DNA from: an uncultured Porphyromonadaceae bacterium
Lineage (GTDB): Bacteria > Bacteroidota > Bacteroidia > Bacteroidales > Muribaculaceae
Length of the DNA: 41,551 nucleotides
Direction of reading: 5' to 3'
Assembly: GCA_937921035.1 (NCBI GenBank)
Contig: CALEUL010000024.1
Coordinates: forward strand, 1 to 41,551
Below, one piece after another: positions 32,353 to 40,271 of this stretch. Both the position numbers and the translations under genes were made by a program. A model generated the notes under the pieces. That model had not been told where the DNA came from and did no database searches. It saw only the letters and a list, made by a program, of their open reading frames with translations. The stretch's first letter is position 1. Each line of letters begins with the position of its first letter.

Positions 32353-33711
32353 TTGGACACAGATCCTTTGCCGTCGGTAGACGCGCTCCTATCTATTACC
32401 GGTTCACTTCCGGACATGTTTCTTTCTCTACCCACCTTCAGCAGCGGACAGGCCCTCGCACTTGTCATAGCGTTGCTGTGCCTTGTAGCGTCGGGGTTCG
32501 TCAGCGGCAGCGAGATGGCCTATTTCTCACTTACAGAACAGCAGATAGACGATATCGGCGAAGGACAGCGAGGCGCCGGCGTGCTTCATCTGCTCAGAGA
32601 GCCACAGAAACTGCTCGCCACAATCCTTATTGCGAACAACCTGGTAAACGTTACCATTGTCGTACTCACCAACTACGCCCTCGGGCCAGTATTCGGAGGG
32701 ATGGCTCCGTGGCTCAGCTTTGTGCTGCAGACTGTACTTCTGACATTCCTCATCCTGCTATTCGGCGAAATACTTCCCAAGCTGTTCGCGAACAACTACA
32801 ACATTAAATGGGCTATTTTTGCGGCAGCACCGCTGGGGATGATATCAAAGCTACTGTCGCCATTCTCGCACATGCTTGCCAAATCCGGAAGCCTGGTCAA
32901 GAAAGTGGTTGTAAAACGCGCCAACGACATTACTACCGACGAGCTTTCGCGCGCCCTCGAAATTACACAGGGTACGTCGGGCGACGACAAGGAAATGCTG
33001 GAAGGCATCCTGAAATTCGGCGACACGACCGCTTCGGAAATCATGACTCCGCGCGTAGACATAACCGACCTTAACATCAACCTGCCGTTCGACAAGGTTA
33101 TGGAAACCGTAATCTCGAGCGGCTACTCGCGTATGCCCGTCTACGAGGATAACCAGGACAACATCAAGGGCATCCTGTACTCGCGCGACCTGCTTCCATA
33201 TATCGGAACGGGAGAGGCAGACACCCTGGACTGGAAAAAACTGCTACGGAGCGCCTATTTCGTACCCGAATCGCGCAATATCGACGATCTGCTGGAGGAC
33301 TTCCGCCGCCTGAAGATACACATGGCTGTGGTGGTAGACGAATACGGCGGCACACAGGGTTTAGTTACCCTTGAAGACGTACTTGAGGAGATTGTGGGCG
33401 ATATCGACGACGAATACGACGAACCGGACACCACCTTCAAACGCCTTCGCGACGACACATACATGTTTGAGGGACGCACGCCCCTCACCGACTTCTTCCG
33501 CATAACCGACCTTAACCCCGAGGACTACGAGGAGGTAACACAGGACGTAGAAACCGTTGCAGGCATGTTGCTGGCCGTAAAGGGCGATTTTCCGAAAGAA
33601 AAAGAGCCACTGGTTTACGGACGCTGCCACTTCCTTATCCTCGATATCGAGGACCATCGTATCGCCGAAGTGCGTGTAAAGGTGATGCCGGAAATAAAAG
33701 ACAAGGAATGA
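32353..33711 (+). CDS. gldE: Gliding/T9SS-associated CNNM-CBS protein GldE
   Basis: A 452-residue protein of the CorC/HlyC type: four helices of the DUF21/CNNM domain (about residues 28-190), a CBS pair (about 220-345, IMTPRVDITDL to AVVVDEYGGTQGLVTLEDVLEEIVGDI) and a C-terminal CorC domain. It is followed by gldD and a PPTase gene, which marks it as GldE. The frame opens with a TTG at 32353 encoding the N-terminus DTDPLPSVDALL; the first ATG is 32416. Flavobacterial GldE proteins also begin with an acidic DPDP-like stretch, so TTG is favoured. In gliding Bacteroidetes it supports GldD and secretion. Confidence 0.9.
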   Translation: MDTDPLPSVDALLSITGSLPDMFLSLPTFSSGQALALVIALLCLVASGFVSGSEMAYFSLTEQQIDDIGEGQRGAGVLHLLREPQKLLATILIANNLVNVTIVVLTNYALGPVFGGMAPWLSFVLQTVLLTFLILLFGEILPKLFANNYNIKWAIFAAAPLGMISKLLSPFSHMLAKSGSLVKKVVVKRANDITTDELSRALEITQGTSGDDKEMLEGILKFGDTTASEIMTPRVDITDLNINLPFDKVMETVISSGYSRMPVYEDNQDNIKGILYSRDLLPYIGTGEADTLDWKKLLRSAYFVPESRNIDDLLEDFRRLKIHMAVVVDEYGGTQGLVTLEDVLEEIVGDIDDEYDEPDTTFKRLRDDTYMFEGRTPLTDFFRITDLNPEDYEEVTQDVETVAGMLLAVKGDFPKEKEPLVYGRCHFLILDIEDHRIAEVRVKVMPEIKDKE

Positions 33712-34271
33712 GGGCAATTCCCGCACTCGCACTGATGCTTGCATTATCAGCCGCCTCGTGCAGGGACGACAACAGCGCCGTGCCTCGCCGCTACGCCTAC
33801 CCGCGCGTGGCGCCGTGCGATACGACGGTGGTGTCTGCACGCCTTGGCGATTTCAGAATACAGATAAACGCCGACGCCGACACCACCATGCCGGCGAGCA
33901 ACTGGCTGAACATAATATACCCACACTACGGCGTTACCGTACACCTGAGCGCAAACAGCTTTGACAACAACAGCGCCCTGCAGGCTGCCATAGCGAACCG
34001 CCGACAGCGCATGGAGCTAAACTTCGGCGCCACACCTGCCGAGGCTATAAGTTTCAACAATGGCGCCGGGATAAGCTGCACCATTGCCGGCAGCCCCGAC
34101 GCCGGGAGCGCCCCCGTATACATCACTGCCGTGAATCCGCACAACCGCAGCATGCTCAGCGGAGCCGCAGTATTCGCGGGGCCCACGACGCCCGTGGATT
34201 CCGTGGAACCGGTGTACAGAATCGTGTACAGCCACCTGCTGGAGATGCTTGAGACAGCAGAGCAGAATTAA
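33708..34271 (+). CDS. gldD: Gliding/T9SS lipoprotein GldD
   Basis: A 187-residue lipoprotein. The lipobox LSAASC puts the lipid cysteine at residue 18. The mature part contains RRYAYPRVAPCD and a long beta-rich domain with NWLNIIYPHYGVTVHLS, which matches the GldD family. It overlaps gldE by 4 bp and is 7 bp before the PPTase gene, the order known from Flavobacterium and relatives. GldD is needed for gliding and type IX secretion in model species; here it probably serves secretion only. Confidence 0.88.
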   Translation: MRAIPALALMLALSAASCRDDNSAVPRRYAYPRVAPCDTTVVSARLGDFRIQINADADTTMPASNWLNIIYPHYGVTVHLSANSFDNNSALQAAIANRRQRMELNFGATPAEAISFNNGAGISCTIAGSPDAGSAPVYITAVNPHNRSMLSGAAVFAGPTTPVDSVEPVYRIVYSHLLEMLETAEQN

Positions 34272-34278
34272 ATCAAAT

Positions 34279-34812
34279 ATGGCCGACAACATCTATATAT
34301 GCGCTATAGAGGACGACGGACGCCCTCGACGCATCCGCGAGACAGCAGCCGTGGAAAAACTCGTAGGGGAGGCCTTCGGGCCATTTGCGCGCAAATATAA
34401 CCTGCCTACAGGGGCCCCAGCCGTGCGCTTTACAGGTTCCGAAGCAGCGCAGGCCGCACCCGTATTCTCGATAAGCCATTCCCAGGCTTTCGCCGCTCTT
34501 GCAGTGAGCCCCGACGGGCGCTCCATAGGGGTTGATATAGAGAGTTTCCGTCCAACACTCAGGCGCGTTGTTCCTAAATTCCTCAATTCCGCCGAGGCAT
34601 CGGTGTATGCAACAGACGAACAGCTCCTGCTTGCCTGGACGCTAAAAGAAGCCACATATAAAGCCGCAGGCACCACAGGGCTGCCGCTTCATGATATCCA
34701 CCTTCCCGACAGGGGCGACATCATTACCCTTGCCGACGGCCGCACATTCCACATACTACACGCAGGAGCGACTCCGTCGTACACTCTTTCTGTCGTCATC
34801 GCAGAATATTGA
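34279..34812 (+). CDS. 4'-phosphopantetheinyl transferase
   Basis: A 177-residue enzyme of the Sfp/HetI type, which adds phosphopantetheine to carrier proteins. The metal and CoA motifs are present: SIGVDIESFRP near residue 88 and LLAWTLKEATYKAAG near 119-133. The frame is open from 34249; the ATG at 34279 gives a normal N-terminus (MADNIYICAI). It lies in the gldE-gldD operon. The carrier protein is unknown. Confidence 0.88.
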   Translation: MADNIYICAIEDDGRPRRIRETAAVEKLVGEAFGPFARKYNLPTGAPAVRFTGSEAAQAAPVFSISHSQAFAALAVSPDGRSIGVDIESFRPTLRRVVPKFLNSAEASVYATDEQLLLAWTLKEATYKAAGTTGLPLHDIHLPDRGDIITLADGRTFHILHAGATPSYTLSVVIAEY

Positions 34813-34832
34813 CGGGGGAATCCTAATAAAAT

Positions 34833-34863
34833 TTTGCAGATAGGAAAAAAGTATTTACCTTTG
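34833..34863 (+). promoter_or_regulatory. Promoter of tRNA-Leu
   Basis: TTTG at 34833-34836, a 19-bp gap and TACCTTTG at 34856-34863. Start near 34870, just before the tRNA. Confidence 0.8.
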
Positions 34864-34872
34864 CAGAAGCAA

Positions 34873-34954
34873 GCCCGAATGGCGGAATCGGTAGACGCGA
34901 CGGTCTCAAACACCGTTGGAGCAATCCATCCCGGTTCGATCCCGGGTTCGGGTA
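34873..34954 (+). tRNA. tRNA-Leu (anticodon CAA)
   Basis: A complete class II tRNA. The acceptor GCCCGAA pairs with TTCGGGT, and the anticodon stem ACGGT/ACCGT encloses the loop CTCAAAC. A variable arm and the T loop GGTTCGATCC follow. CCA is not encoded, as in most Bacteroidetes tRNAs. It has its own promoter and terminator. Confidence 0.95.
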
Positions 34955-34955
34955 C

Positions 34956-34986
34956 AAAAGTCGGAAAATTTCCGACTTTTTATTTT
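34956..34986 (+). terminator. Terminator of tRNA-Leu
   Basis: AAAAGTCGG (34956-34964) pairs with CCGACTTTT (34972-34980) around a seven-base loop, and a T-rich run continues to 34986. Confidence 0.88.
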
Positions 34987-35046
34987 ATATATACGCTGAA
35001 ATGATGGCAAATGGAAAATGCGGCGAAGCGTAATATAAAGAGTGCC

Positions 35047-35559
35047 TTATTCCCAGCCCCAGTTCAGGGCTCCAAGGGAAAACCAGACTTTAACATCCTT
35101 GTCGGCGGGTATTTTGTTTACTAAAATAGCGTAACGCGAAAAATACCATTGAGAGGCCGAATCGCCGGTGGGTGTAGCAGTTCCTACACGTATATTCCAG
35201 TTATATATTCCCTCGATATTGTCCCGATAGTATCTGCTACGGTATGTGTCTATCGGCCAGTTATGTATATCATACCAAAGGAGCAGGGTGTACTTATTGA
35301 AATTTATGCCCGAATAAGCATCCGAAAAACCTAATGGATCTGCCGGAAGTTCCGATAAATTATCTACACGGACCTGCTTTGCCGCCCAGCCTTTGATATT
35401 ACCGACCCACTCGCTATCCTCTACACTAAAAGAGACCGTGGATGGAAGATAGTCCTGCACAATGGGCAAAATTGTTTCCGTCTGAGGGTCTTCGCTGTTG
35501 TTTGCGCAAGAGTAGAGCAGCAATGACAGCACACATGCAAGGAAGTGTAGATATTTCAT
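35047..35559 (-). CDS. Lipoprotein of unknown function
   Basis: A 170-residue protein with a lipoprotein signal: hydrophobic residues 6-16 and a lipobox ending at Cys18 (LLLYSCANN). The mature part is rich in aromatic residues (LLLWYDIHNWPIDTY, YYRDNIEGIYNWNI, WFSLGALNWGWE) and looks beta-structured. I recognise no family. It stands alone on the minus strand between tRNA-Leu and the M28 gene, and no clear promoter was identified upstream. Confidence 0.75.
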   Translation of the reverse strand: MKYLHFLACVLSLLLYSCANNSEDPQTETILPIVQDYLPSTVSFSVEDSEWVGNIKGWAAKQVRVDNLSELPADPLGFSDAYSGINFNKYTLLLWYDIHNWPIDTYRSRYYRDNIEGIYNWNIRVGTATPTGDSASQWYFSRYAILVNKIPADKDVKVWFSLGALNWGWE

Positions 35560-35651
35560 AAAATGGGAGCATAGTGATTAAAAGCTAAACGACATTCCGA
35601 CATAAATATTGTATATCGTAAACGCCTAATATTTAAAAATATTCACAAAAA

Positions 35652-35683
35652 TTTGTTCGTTTTGTTGCGATTTTGTAACTTTG
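35652..35683 (+). promoter_or_regulatory. Promoter of the M28 lipoprotein gene
   Basis: TTTG at 35652-35655, a 20-bp gap and TAACTTTG at 35676-35683. Start near 35690, 14 bp before the ATG. Confidence 0.75.
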
Positions 35684-35703
35684 CGAAGTAATAGATTCTT
35701 TGT

Positions 35704-36711
35704 ATGAAAAAGTGGTTCTCCTTTTTGGTTGGAGTAGTGCTTCCAGGGTTCGTACTCATATCCTGCGGCAAATCTTCAGCCACCGGCCAGCATGAAAAGA
35801 ATGCTACAGGCGAAAAAACAGCCAAGATGGGCGATTTCCGCGCCGACAGCGCTTATAGCTACATAGAGCGCCAGGTTGCATTCGGCCCGCGCGTGCCCGG
35901 CACTCCCGAACATGACGCATGCGCAGACTACCTCATCAAGGAGCTCGACAAGTACGCCGATACGATATACGTTCAGCGCGGCACGGTAACAGCCTTCAAC
36001 GGCGATGTGCTGCCTATCACAAACATAATAGCCAGCTTCAATCCCCGTCAGACTCGCCGCGTACTGCTTGTAGCGCACTACGACACACGTCCCTGGGCCG
36101 ACAACGACCGAGATTCGGCCAACCACACAAAATCCGTACTCGGCGCCAATGACGGGGGCAGCGGAGTGGGTGTAATTCTGGAGATCGCGCGAAACCTCCG
36201 TGAGCGTCAGGCAGCAGTAGGCGTGGATATCTTCTTTACGGATGCCGAGGATTACGGCGACAACAACGGCTTTGCAGGCAATGCAGACAGCTGGTGCCTT
36301 GGCACACAGTACTGGATAGAGAACATGATACCGTACCATTCAGACAACACACCGCTCTACGGCATTCTGCTTGATATGGTAGGCGGCCAGGACGCACGCT
36401 TTCACCACGAGGCTTTCTCCAAGGAATACGCCACAAGCACCGCCTGGAAAGTATGGGGCGAGGCCAAACGCCTCGGCCACGACGATATATTTGTGAACAA
36501 AATGGGCGGAGCAGTTACCGACGACCACGTATTCCTTACCAACGCCGGTATACCCACGCTAAATATAATTGAATCCGTAAACGTTCAGACCGGTACATTC
36601 CCGCCGTCATGGCACACCGTCAACGACGACATGAGCAATATCTCCCGGGGGACCCTCCAGGCCGTAGGCGAGACCGTTCTGAATGTTCTGTACAAAGAAA
36701 AAGCATACTGA
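35704..36711 (+). CDS. M28-family lipoprotein, probable glutaminyl-peptide cyclotransferase
   Basis: A 335-residue lipoprotein (lipobox LISC, Cys21) with an M28 zinc fold. Metal ligands are visible in LLVAHYDTRPWADND, LGANDGGSGVGV, FTDAEDYGD and WHTVNDDMSNIS. CLGTQYW and TDDHVFLTNAGIP match type II glutaminyl cyclases described from Porphyromonas and relatives, which cyclise N-terminal Gln on exported proteins. Aminopeptidase activity is the alternative, but the arrangement of motifs favours cyclase. It has a clear promoter and is followed 4 bp later by sufE. Confidence 0.82.
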   Translation: MKKWFSFLVGVVLPGFVLISCGKSSATGQHEKNATGEKTAKMGDFRADSAYSYIERQVAFGPRVPGTPEHDACADYLIKELDKYADTIYVQRGTVTAFNGDVLPITNIIASFNPRQTRRVLLVAHYDTRPWADNDRDSANHTKSVLGANDGGSGVGVILEIARNLRERQAAVGVDIFFTDAEDYGDNNGFAGNADSWCLGTQYWIENMIPYHSDNTPLYGILLDMVGGQDARFHHEAFSKEYATSTAWKVWGEAKRLGHDDIFVNKMGGAVTDDHVFLTNAGIPTLNIIESVNVQTGTFPPSWHTVNDDMSNISRGTLQAVGETVLNVLYKEKAY

Positions 36712-36715
36712 CATC

Positions 36716-37129
36716 ATGACAATAGAAGAAAGCCAGAAGCAGATAATCGACGAATTCACGGATATCGACGACTGGATGGACCGGTACGCGTGCATCATAG
36801 ACATGGGCAACAGCCTTGAAGCGCTGCCGGATGAGCTTAAGACACCAGACCGGATTATCGAGGGTTGCCAGAGCCGCGTATGGCTCGATGCCGAAAAGCA
36901 GGATGACGGCACACTCAAATTCCGCGCCGACTCTGACGCCATTATCGTAAAAGGAATCATATCCATGCTTGTTGACGTACTTTCGGGCCATACACCGAAT
37001 GAGATTCTAAACGCGGACCTGCATTTTATCGATGATATCGGCCTGTCGGAACACCTGTCGCCCACACGCAGCAACGGCTTGCTGGCAATGGTGAAGCAGA
37101 TGCGGGCTTATGCCGCCGCACTTGCCTGA
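36716..37129 (+). CDS. sufE: SufE-family cysteine desulfuration protein
   Basis: A 137-residue protein of the SufE family, which takes sulfur from a SufS desulfurase for Fe-S cluster assembly. The active cysteine is at residue 51 in RIIEGCQSRVWL. LSPTRSNGLLAMVKQM at the C-terminus is also characteristic. The ATG at 36716 was chosen over the longer open frame from 36683, which would overlap the preceding gene. It is probably co-transcribed with the M28 gene. Confidence 0.92.
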   Translation: MTIEESQKQIIDEFTDIDDWMDRYACIIDMGNSLEALPDELKTPDRIIEGCQSRVWLDAEKQDDGTLKFRADSDAIIVKGIISMLVDVLSGHTPNEILNADLHFIDDIGLSEHLSPTRSNGLLAMVKQMRAYAAALA

Positions 37130-37187
37130 TTGCAGGTGGCACCGGATGGGGCACCGGATGCATAAAACGTTAAAACGCAGCCGACAG

Positions 37188-37218
37188 TTGGCAGAGAAAG
37201 AAATAATCACTATCTTTG
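37188..37218 (+). promoter_or_regulatory. Promoter of tRNA-Ser
   Basis: TTG at 37188-37190, a 20-bp gap and TATCTTTG at 37211-37218. Start near 37225. Confidence 0.75.
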
Positions 37219-37230
37219 TGCCATAATTCA

Positions 37231-37315
37231 GGAGAGATGGCAGAGTGGTCGATTGCGACGGTCTTGAAAACCGCTGTTCTGCAAGGAACCGGGGGTTCGA
37301 ATCCCTCTCTCTCCG
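37231..37315 (+). tRNA. tRNA-Ser (anticodon TGA), integration site
   Basis: A complete class II tRNA. The acceptor GGAGAGA pairs with TCTCTCC, the anticodon TGA is at 37265-37267, a long variable arm is present, and GGGTTCGAATCCC forms the T arm. CCA is not encoded. AT-rich mobile DNA begins directly after it, so its 3' end serves as the attachment site and is restored by the element. Confidence 0.95.
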
Positions 37316-37349
37316 CAACAAACGCTGAAAATCAGCAGATTGCAAAACA

Positions 37350-37394
37350 AACACCCAGTTTTACACCCAAGAATGTAAAGTCGGTGTTTTTGTT
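37350..37394 (+). terminator. Terminator after tRNA-Ser
   Basis: AACACC (37350-37355) pairs with GGTGTT (37383-37388), and TTTACA with TGTAAA inside the loop; a T-rich run follows. It lies in element DNA, so the element supplies a terminator for the tRNA it restores. Confidence 0.7.
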
Positions 37395-37493
37395 TTATTT
37401 AAGATAATACAACCACTACATAATAAAAGAGTAGCGATATTAAAAGAATCCGATGAGAAAAGACTAATATTTATCTATCCATTCAGTTTGATT

Positions 37494-37519
37494 TTTCAGG
37501 ACTTTACATCGTCCTGAAA
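37494..37519. repeat. Perfect inverted repeat upstream of mef
   Basis: TTTCAGGAC (37494-37502) and GTCCTGAAA (37511-37519) form a 9-bp stem with an 8-base loop, about 120 bp before the mef start. It could be a regulatory hairpin, an operator or a recombinase site. Confidence 0.6.
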
Positions 37520-37641
37520 GTATTTGTTATTGTATTCCAACGTCAGGAGTGGATTATAATACAAGTTTTTTGTGTGGATAGAATTTCGTTTTGCTTAATG
37601 TACGAAAGTACTTATCTATAAACGCATGAAATATTAGCACA

Positions 37642-38847
37642 ATGAATCATTGGAAATCAACTTTGGCCGTGATAGGAATAGGCCAACTCATATCTATTTT
37701 AACAAGTACGATTGTTGGCTTCTCCATTATTTTTTGGATTAGCAACGAATTTAAATCCCCGACAGCTTTATCTCTGGCTATTTTAGCTGGATTTTTACCA
37801 CAATTTGTATTAGGCTTGTTTGCCGGGGTCTATGTTGACAGATGGAATCGAAAGAAAACGATGTTTTATTCGGACTTGTTCATCGCGTTCTGTACCCTAT
37901 GTCTTTTTATTGTGATAACCAAGGGTTATAAAGACCTTTCTTTTTTTTATCTATTGACTGCTTGTCGTTCAATAGGCAGTACGTTTCATGCACCTGCTTT
38001 ACAGGCAAGCATCCCTCTACTGGTTCCCAAGCACCATCTTGTCAGGGTATCAGGTTTGTACCATTCCATTCAATCCTTCAGTGAGGTGATAGCTCCCGTT
38101 GTAGGGGCAAGCCTCGTTGTTTGGCTTCCCATACAGTATATTCTGCTCATAGATGTGATCGGAGCTGTTGCTGCTTGTCTGACCTTACTTTGTGTCCAGA
38201 TTCCTTCTCTTCAAAAAACGAAAGTTCTTCCAGATTTCAAAAAAGAACTGACGGAATGTTGGCATACCTTGCGGCGTACAATGGGCATTTTGCCTTTATT
38301 CGTATGCTTTACGCTGGTGACTTTTGTCCTTATGCCTGTTTTTACGTTATTTCCTTTTATGACGCTTCTGCATTTCAACGGAAACATTTTGCAAATGGGA
38401 GTTGTGGAAATGGGTTGGGGCTCAGGGGCATTGTTGGGCGGTTTAGTACTTGCCTGTAAGGCTTTGAAAAGCAAGCAAACATTAGTGATGCATACGGCTT
38501 ATGTGATATTGGGATTGTATCTGATTAGCGCCAGTTATTTACCATCAAGCGCATTTATAGGTTTTGTTTGCCTAACATTTACAGGAGGCATAGCCTATTC
38601 CATTTACCATGCGCTTTTCATCGCTATTATTCAGCAGAACTTGGCTTCGGACATGCTTGGACGGACTTTTTCTCTCATCTTTAGTTTGAGTACCTTTCCA
38701 TCAATGCTGGGTATCGTAGCTTCAGGATATTGGGTGGAAGCATGGGGTATCACATCCGTCTTTATGATCAGCGGATGGGTTATCTTTCTGATTGGAGTGG
38801 GTGCAAATTTTATTTCTTCAATCAAGCAGTTGGATAATTACGCATAG
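37642..38847 (+). CDS. mef(En2): Macrolide-efflux MFS transporter, Mef(En2)-like
   Basis: A 401-residue transporter of the major facilitator superfamily with twelve helices. Its length and pattern (GIGQLISILTSTIVGFSIIF at the start, FAGVYVDRWNRKK between helices 2 and 3, FHAPALQASIPLLVP after helix 4) match Mef proteins, and the following lnu gene matches the NBU2 pair. Mef proteins pump 14- and 15-membered macrolides with protons. The mef homolog of NBU2 was reported not to be expressed in its original Bacteroides host, so activity here is uncertain. The exact allele needs an identity search. Confidence 0.88.
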   Translation: MNHWKSTLAVIGIGQLISILTSTIVGFSIIFWISNEFKSPTALSLAILAGFLPQFVLGLFAGVYVDRWNRKKTMFYSDLFIAFCTLCLFIVITKGYKDLSFFYLLTACRSIGSTFHAPALQASIPLLVPKHHLVRVSGLYHSIQSFSEVIAPVVGASLVVWLPIQYILLIDVIGAVAACLTLLCVQIPSLQKTKVLPDFKKELTECWHTLRRTMGILPLFVCFTLVTFVLMPVFTLFPFMTLLHFNGNILQMGVVEMGWGSGALLGGLVLACKALKSKQTLVMHTAYVILGLYLISASYLPSSAFIGFVCLTFTGGIAYSIYHALFIAIIQQNLASDMLGRTFSLIFSLSTFPSMLGIVASGYWVEAWGITSVFMISGWVIFLIGVGANFISSIKQLDNYA

Positions 38848-38871
38848 TATTATTTATTAAAGAATTATTAT

Positions 38872-39384
38872 ATGACAAAGAAAGAACACACTACGATTAC
38901 AGAGTTATTTCAAGTTTTGGACTTGTTGGAAAGCCTGGACATGCAGTTTTGGTTGGATGGAGGCTGGGGAGTGGATGTCTTGTACGGACAGCAAACCCGC
39001 TTGCATAGAGATATTGACATTGATTTTGATGCCAATTATACAGACCAACTCCTTGATCTTTTGCAGGAGAGAGGATATCAAATTGAAACAAATTGGTTGC
39101 CCACCCGTATGGAACTGTATAGCAAAGAATTAGGCTATATTGATATCCATCCTTTTGTCTTGAATGCGGACGGCACTTCCAAACAAGCCGACTTGGATGG
39201 AGGCTGGTATGAATTTCAACCGGACTATTTTGGAACAGCAGTCTTTGAAGGCAGAAGCATCCCTTGCATTTCTGCAAAAGGGCAACAAGTATTCCATTCG
39301 GGCTACGATTTAAGAGAGAAGGATATTCACGATTTATCTATAATTAAACAATGTATAACAACAATGAGCCTAACAATTAGATAA
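38872..39384 (+). CDS. lnu(AN2): Lincosamide nucleotidyltransferase, Lnu(AN2)-like
   Basis: A 170-residue enzyme of the LinA/LnuA type that adenylylates lincosamides. The nucleotidyltransferase core FWLDGGWGVDVLYGQQ and HRDIDIDFD supplies the metal-binding aspartates; YIDIHPFVLN and GGWYEFQPDYF are also typical. It lies 24 bp after mef and probably shares its transcript. The linA homolog of NBU2 is the one shown to confer lincomycin resistance in Bacteroides. Confidence 0.92.
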   Translation: MTKKEHTTITELFQVLDLLESLDMQFWLDGGWGVDVLYGQQTRLHRDIDIDFDANYTDQLLDLLQERGYQIETNWLPTRMELYSKELGYIDIHPFVLNADGTSKQADLDGGWYEFQPDYFGTAVFEGRSIPCISAKGQQVFHSGYDLREKDIHDLSIIKQCITTMSLTIR

Positions 39385-39394
39385 GAACAAGAAA

Positions 39395-39758
39395 ATGACA
39401 GAAAAACAAATTGTCTGGTATATCTTACTTACAGAAGTAAAGATAGACAGTGACACCCAGTCTGTCACATCCCTGAGTGTAGCTCCATTGGCAGTCTTGC
39501 CGGAATTCCAGCGTAAGGGAATTGGGGGGGATGTTGATTCAGTAAGCCCATCAGAGGGCAGCACTTTTGGGTTACGGCACAGCAGTCGTATTGGGGCATA
39601 AAGAGTATTATCCTCGATTTGGCTATCGCAAGGCTATCGATTTAGGAATTGAATTTCCTTTCGAAGTCTCTCATGAATATTGCATGGTGGCTGAATTAAT
39701 ACCTGGAGCTACTGAGAATGTGAAAGGTATGGTTTGTTATCCAACTGACTTTAAATAG
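39395..39758 (+). pseudogene. GNAT acetyltransferase remnant
   Basis: Two frames together make one GNAT-like protein. The first (from 39395) ends its recognisable part at LPEFQRKGIGG. The second resumes as GYGTAVVLGHKEYYPRFGY and runs to 39758. Between them lies a run of seven G (39524-39530) where the frame changes. The second frame also has an in-frame TAA at 39543-39545 before the match resumes. With a frameshift and a nonsense codon the gene is probably dead. It starts 11 bp after lnu. The substrate is unknown. Confidence 0.8.
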
Positions 39759-39829
39759 TTTAACAAGTAAAATTCATTATATAACTCGGACTGGGTATTT
39801 CAATTTCCCAGTCCGTATTCTGATAGTAC

Positions 39830-40183
39830 TTATTCAATTGGAAGATTGTGTTGCTTCAAGAATGAAAGTTTATCCCAATACCCTCTTTGAAAGACGATTT
39901 TGTTATCTTTTACATGAAAAAATCCGCATCCACGAAGTCCAAGAGAGTCTTTCCATTCCATGATAGCCCATTCGCCATCTTCAAAAATATTTTCCACCAT
40001 ACAAACCATTTTAGCAGTGGCAAATTCATTCACAAACATTTTGTAGATTGATTCTTTACCTATTATTGGTTCGTTTGCGACTTGATGATTTACTGCATTA
40101 GTAGCATACAGCTCTGCTATATGATAAGCATCTGCTTTGTTAAAGCAATCTATCCATTTTTCCAAAACTTCTTTAGGCTTCAT
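39830..40183 (-). CDS. NTF2/SnoaL-like protein
   Basis: A 117-residue protein with the cone-shaped NTF2-like fold pattern: an N-terminal helix (VLEKWIDCFNKADAYHIAEL), YATNAVNHQVANEPIIGKE and FEDGEWAIMEWKDSLGLRG, then HVKDNKIVFQRGYWD. Such proteins may be small-molecule hydrolases, isomerases or binding proteins, so no reaction can be named. It lies on the minus strand, after the resistance genes and downstream of the relaxase, with AT-rich spacing on both sides. It is a passenger gene of the element. Confidence 0.8.
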   Translation of the reverse strand: MKPKEVLEKWIDCFNKADAYHIAELYATNAVNHQVANEPIIGKESIYKMFVNEFATAKMVCMVENIFEDGEWAIMEWKDSLGLRGCGFFHVKDNKIVFQRGYWDKLSFLKQHNLPIE

Positions 40184-40271
40184 TTTTTATAAATTCTTAG
40201 GATTTTGATTCTGTAATAAAAACAATCTGTTTGGATGCATAGATACTTGATTTTATTAATAATAGGCTATT

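Larger units (their letters stand above)
37316..37641. other. Non-coding left end of the element
   Basis: 326 bp without a normal gene. It contains a terminator hairpin (37350-37394), the inverted pair TGTAAAGTC (37374-37382) and GACTTTACA (37500-37508) that could be integrase arm sites, a perfect hairpin at 37494-37519, and tiny frames at 37598-37621 and 37626-37637 just before mef. Confidence 0.6.

Noticed and set aside
37139..37160. Tandem copy of GCACCGGATG between sufE and tRNA-Ser
   Set aside because: Only two short copies, 12 bp apart, with no link to a function or to the mobile element.
37231..37315. tRNA-Ser as a disrupted gene
   Set aside because: The tRNA is complete with all stems, as expected when an integrating element restores the 3' end.
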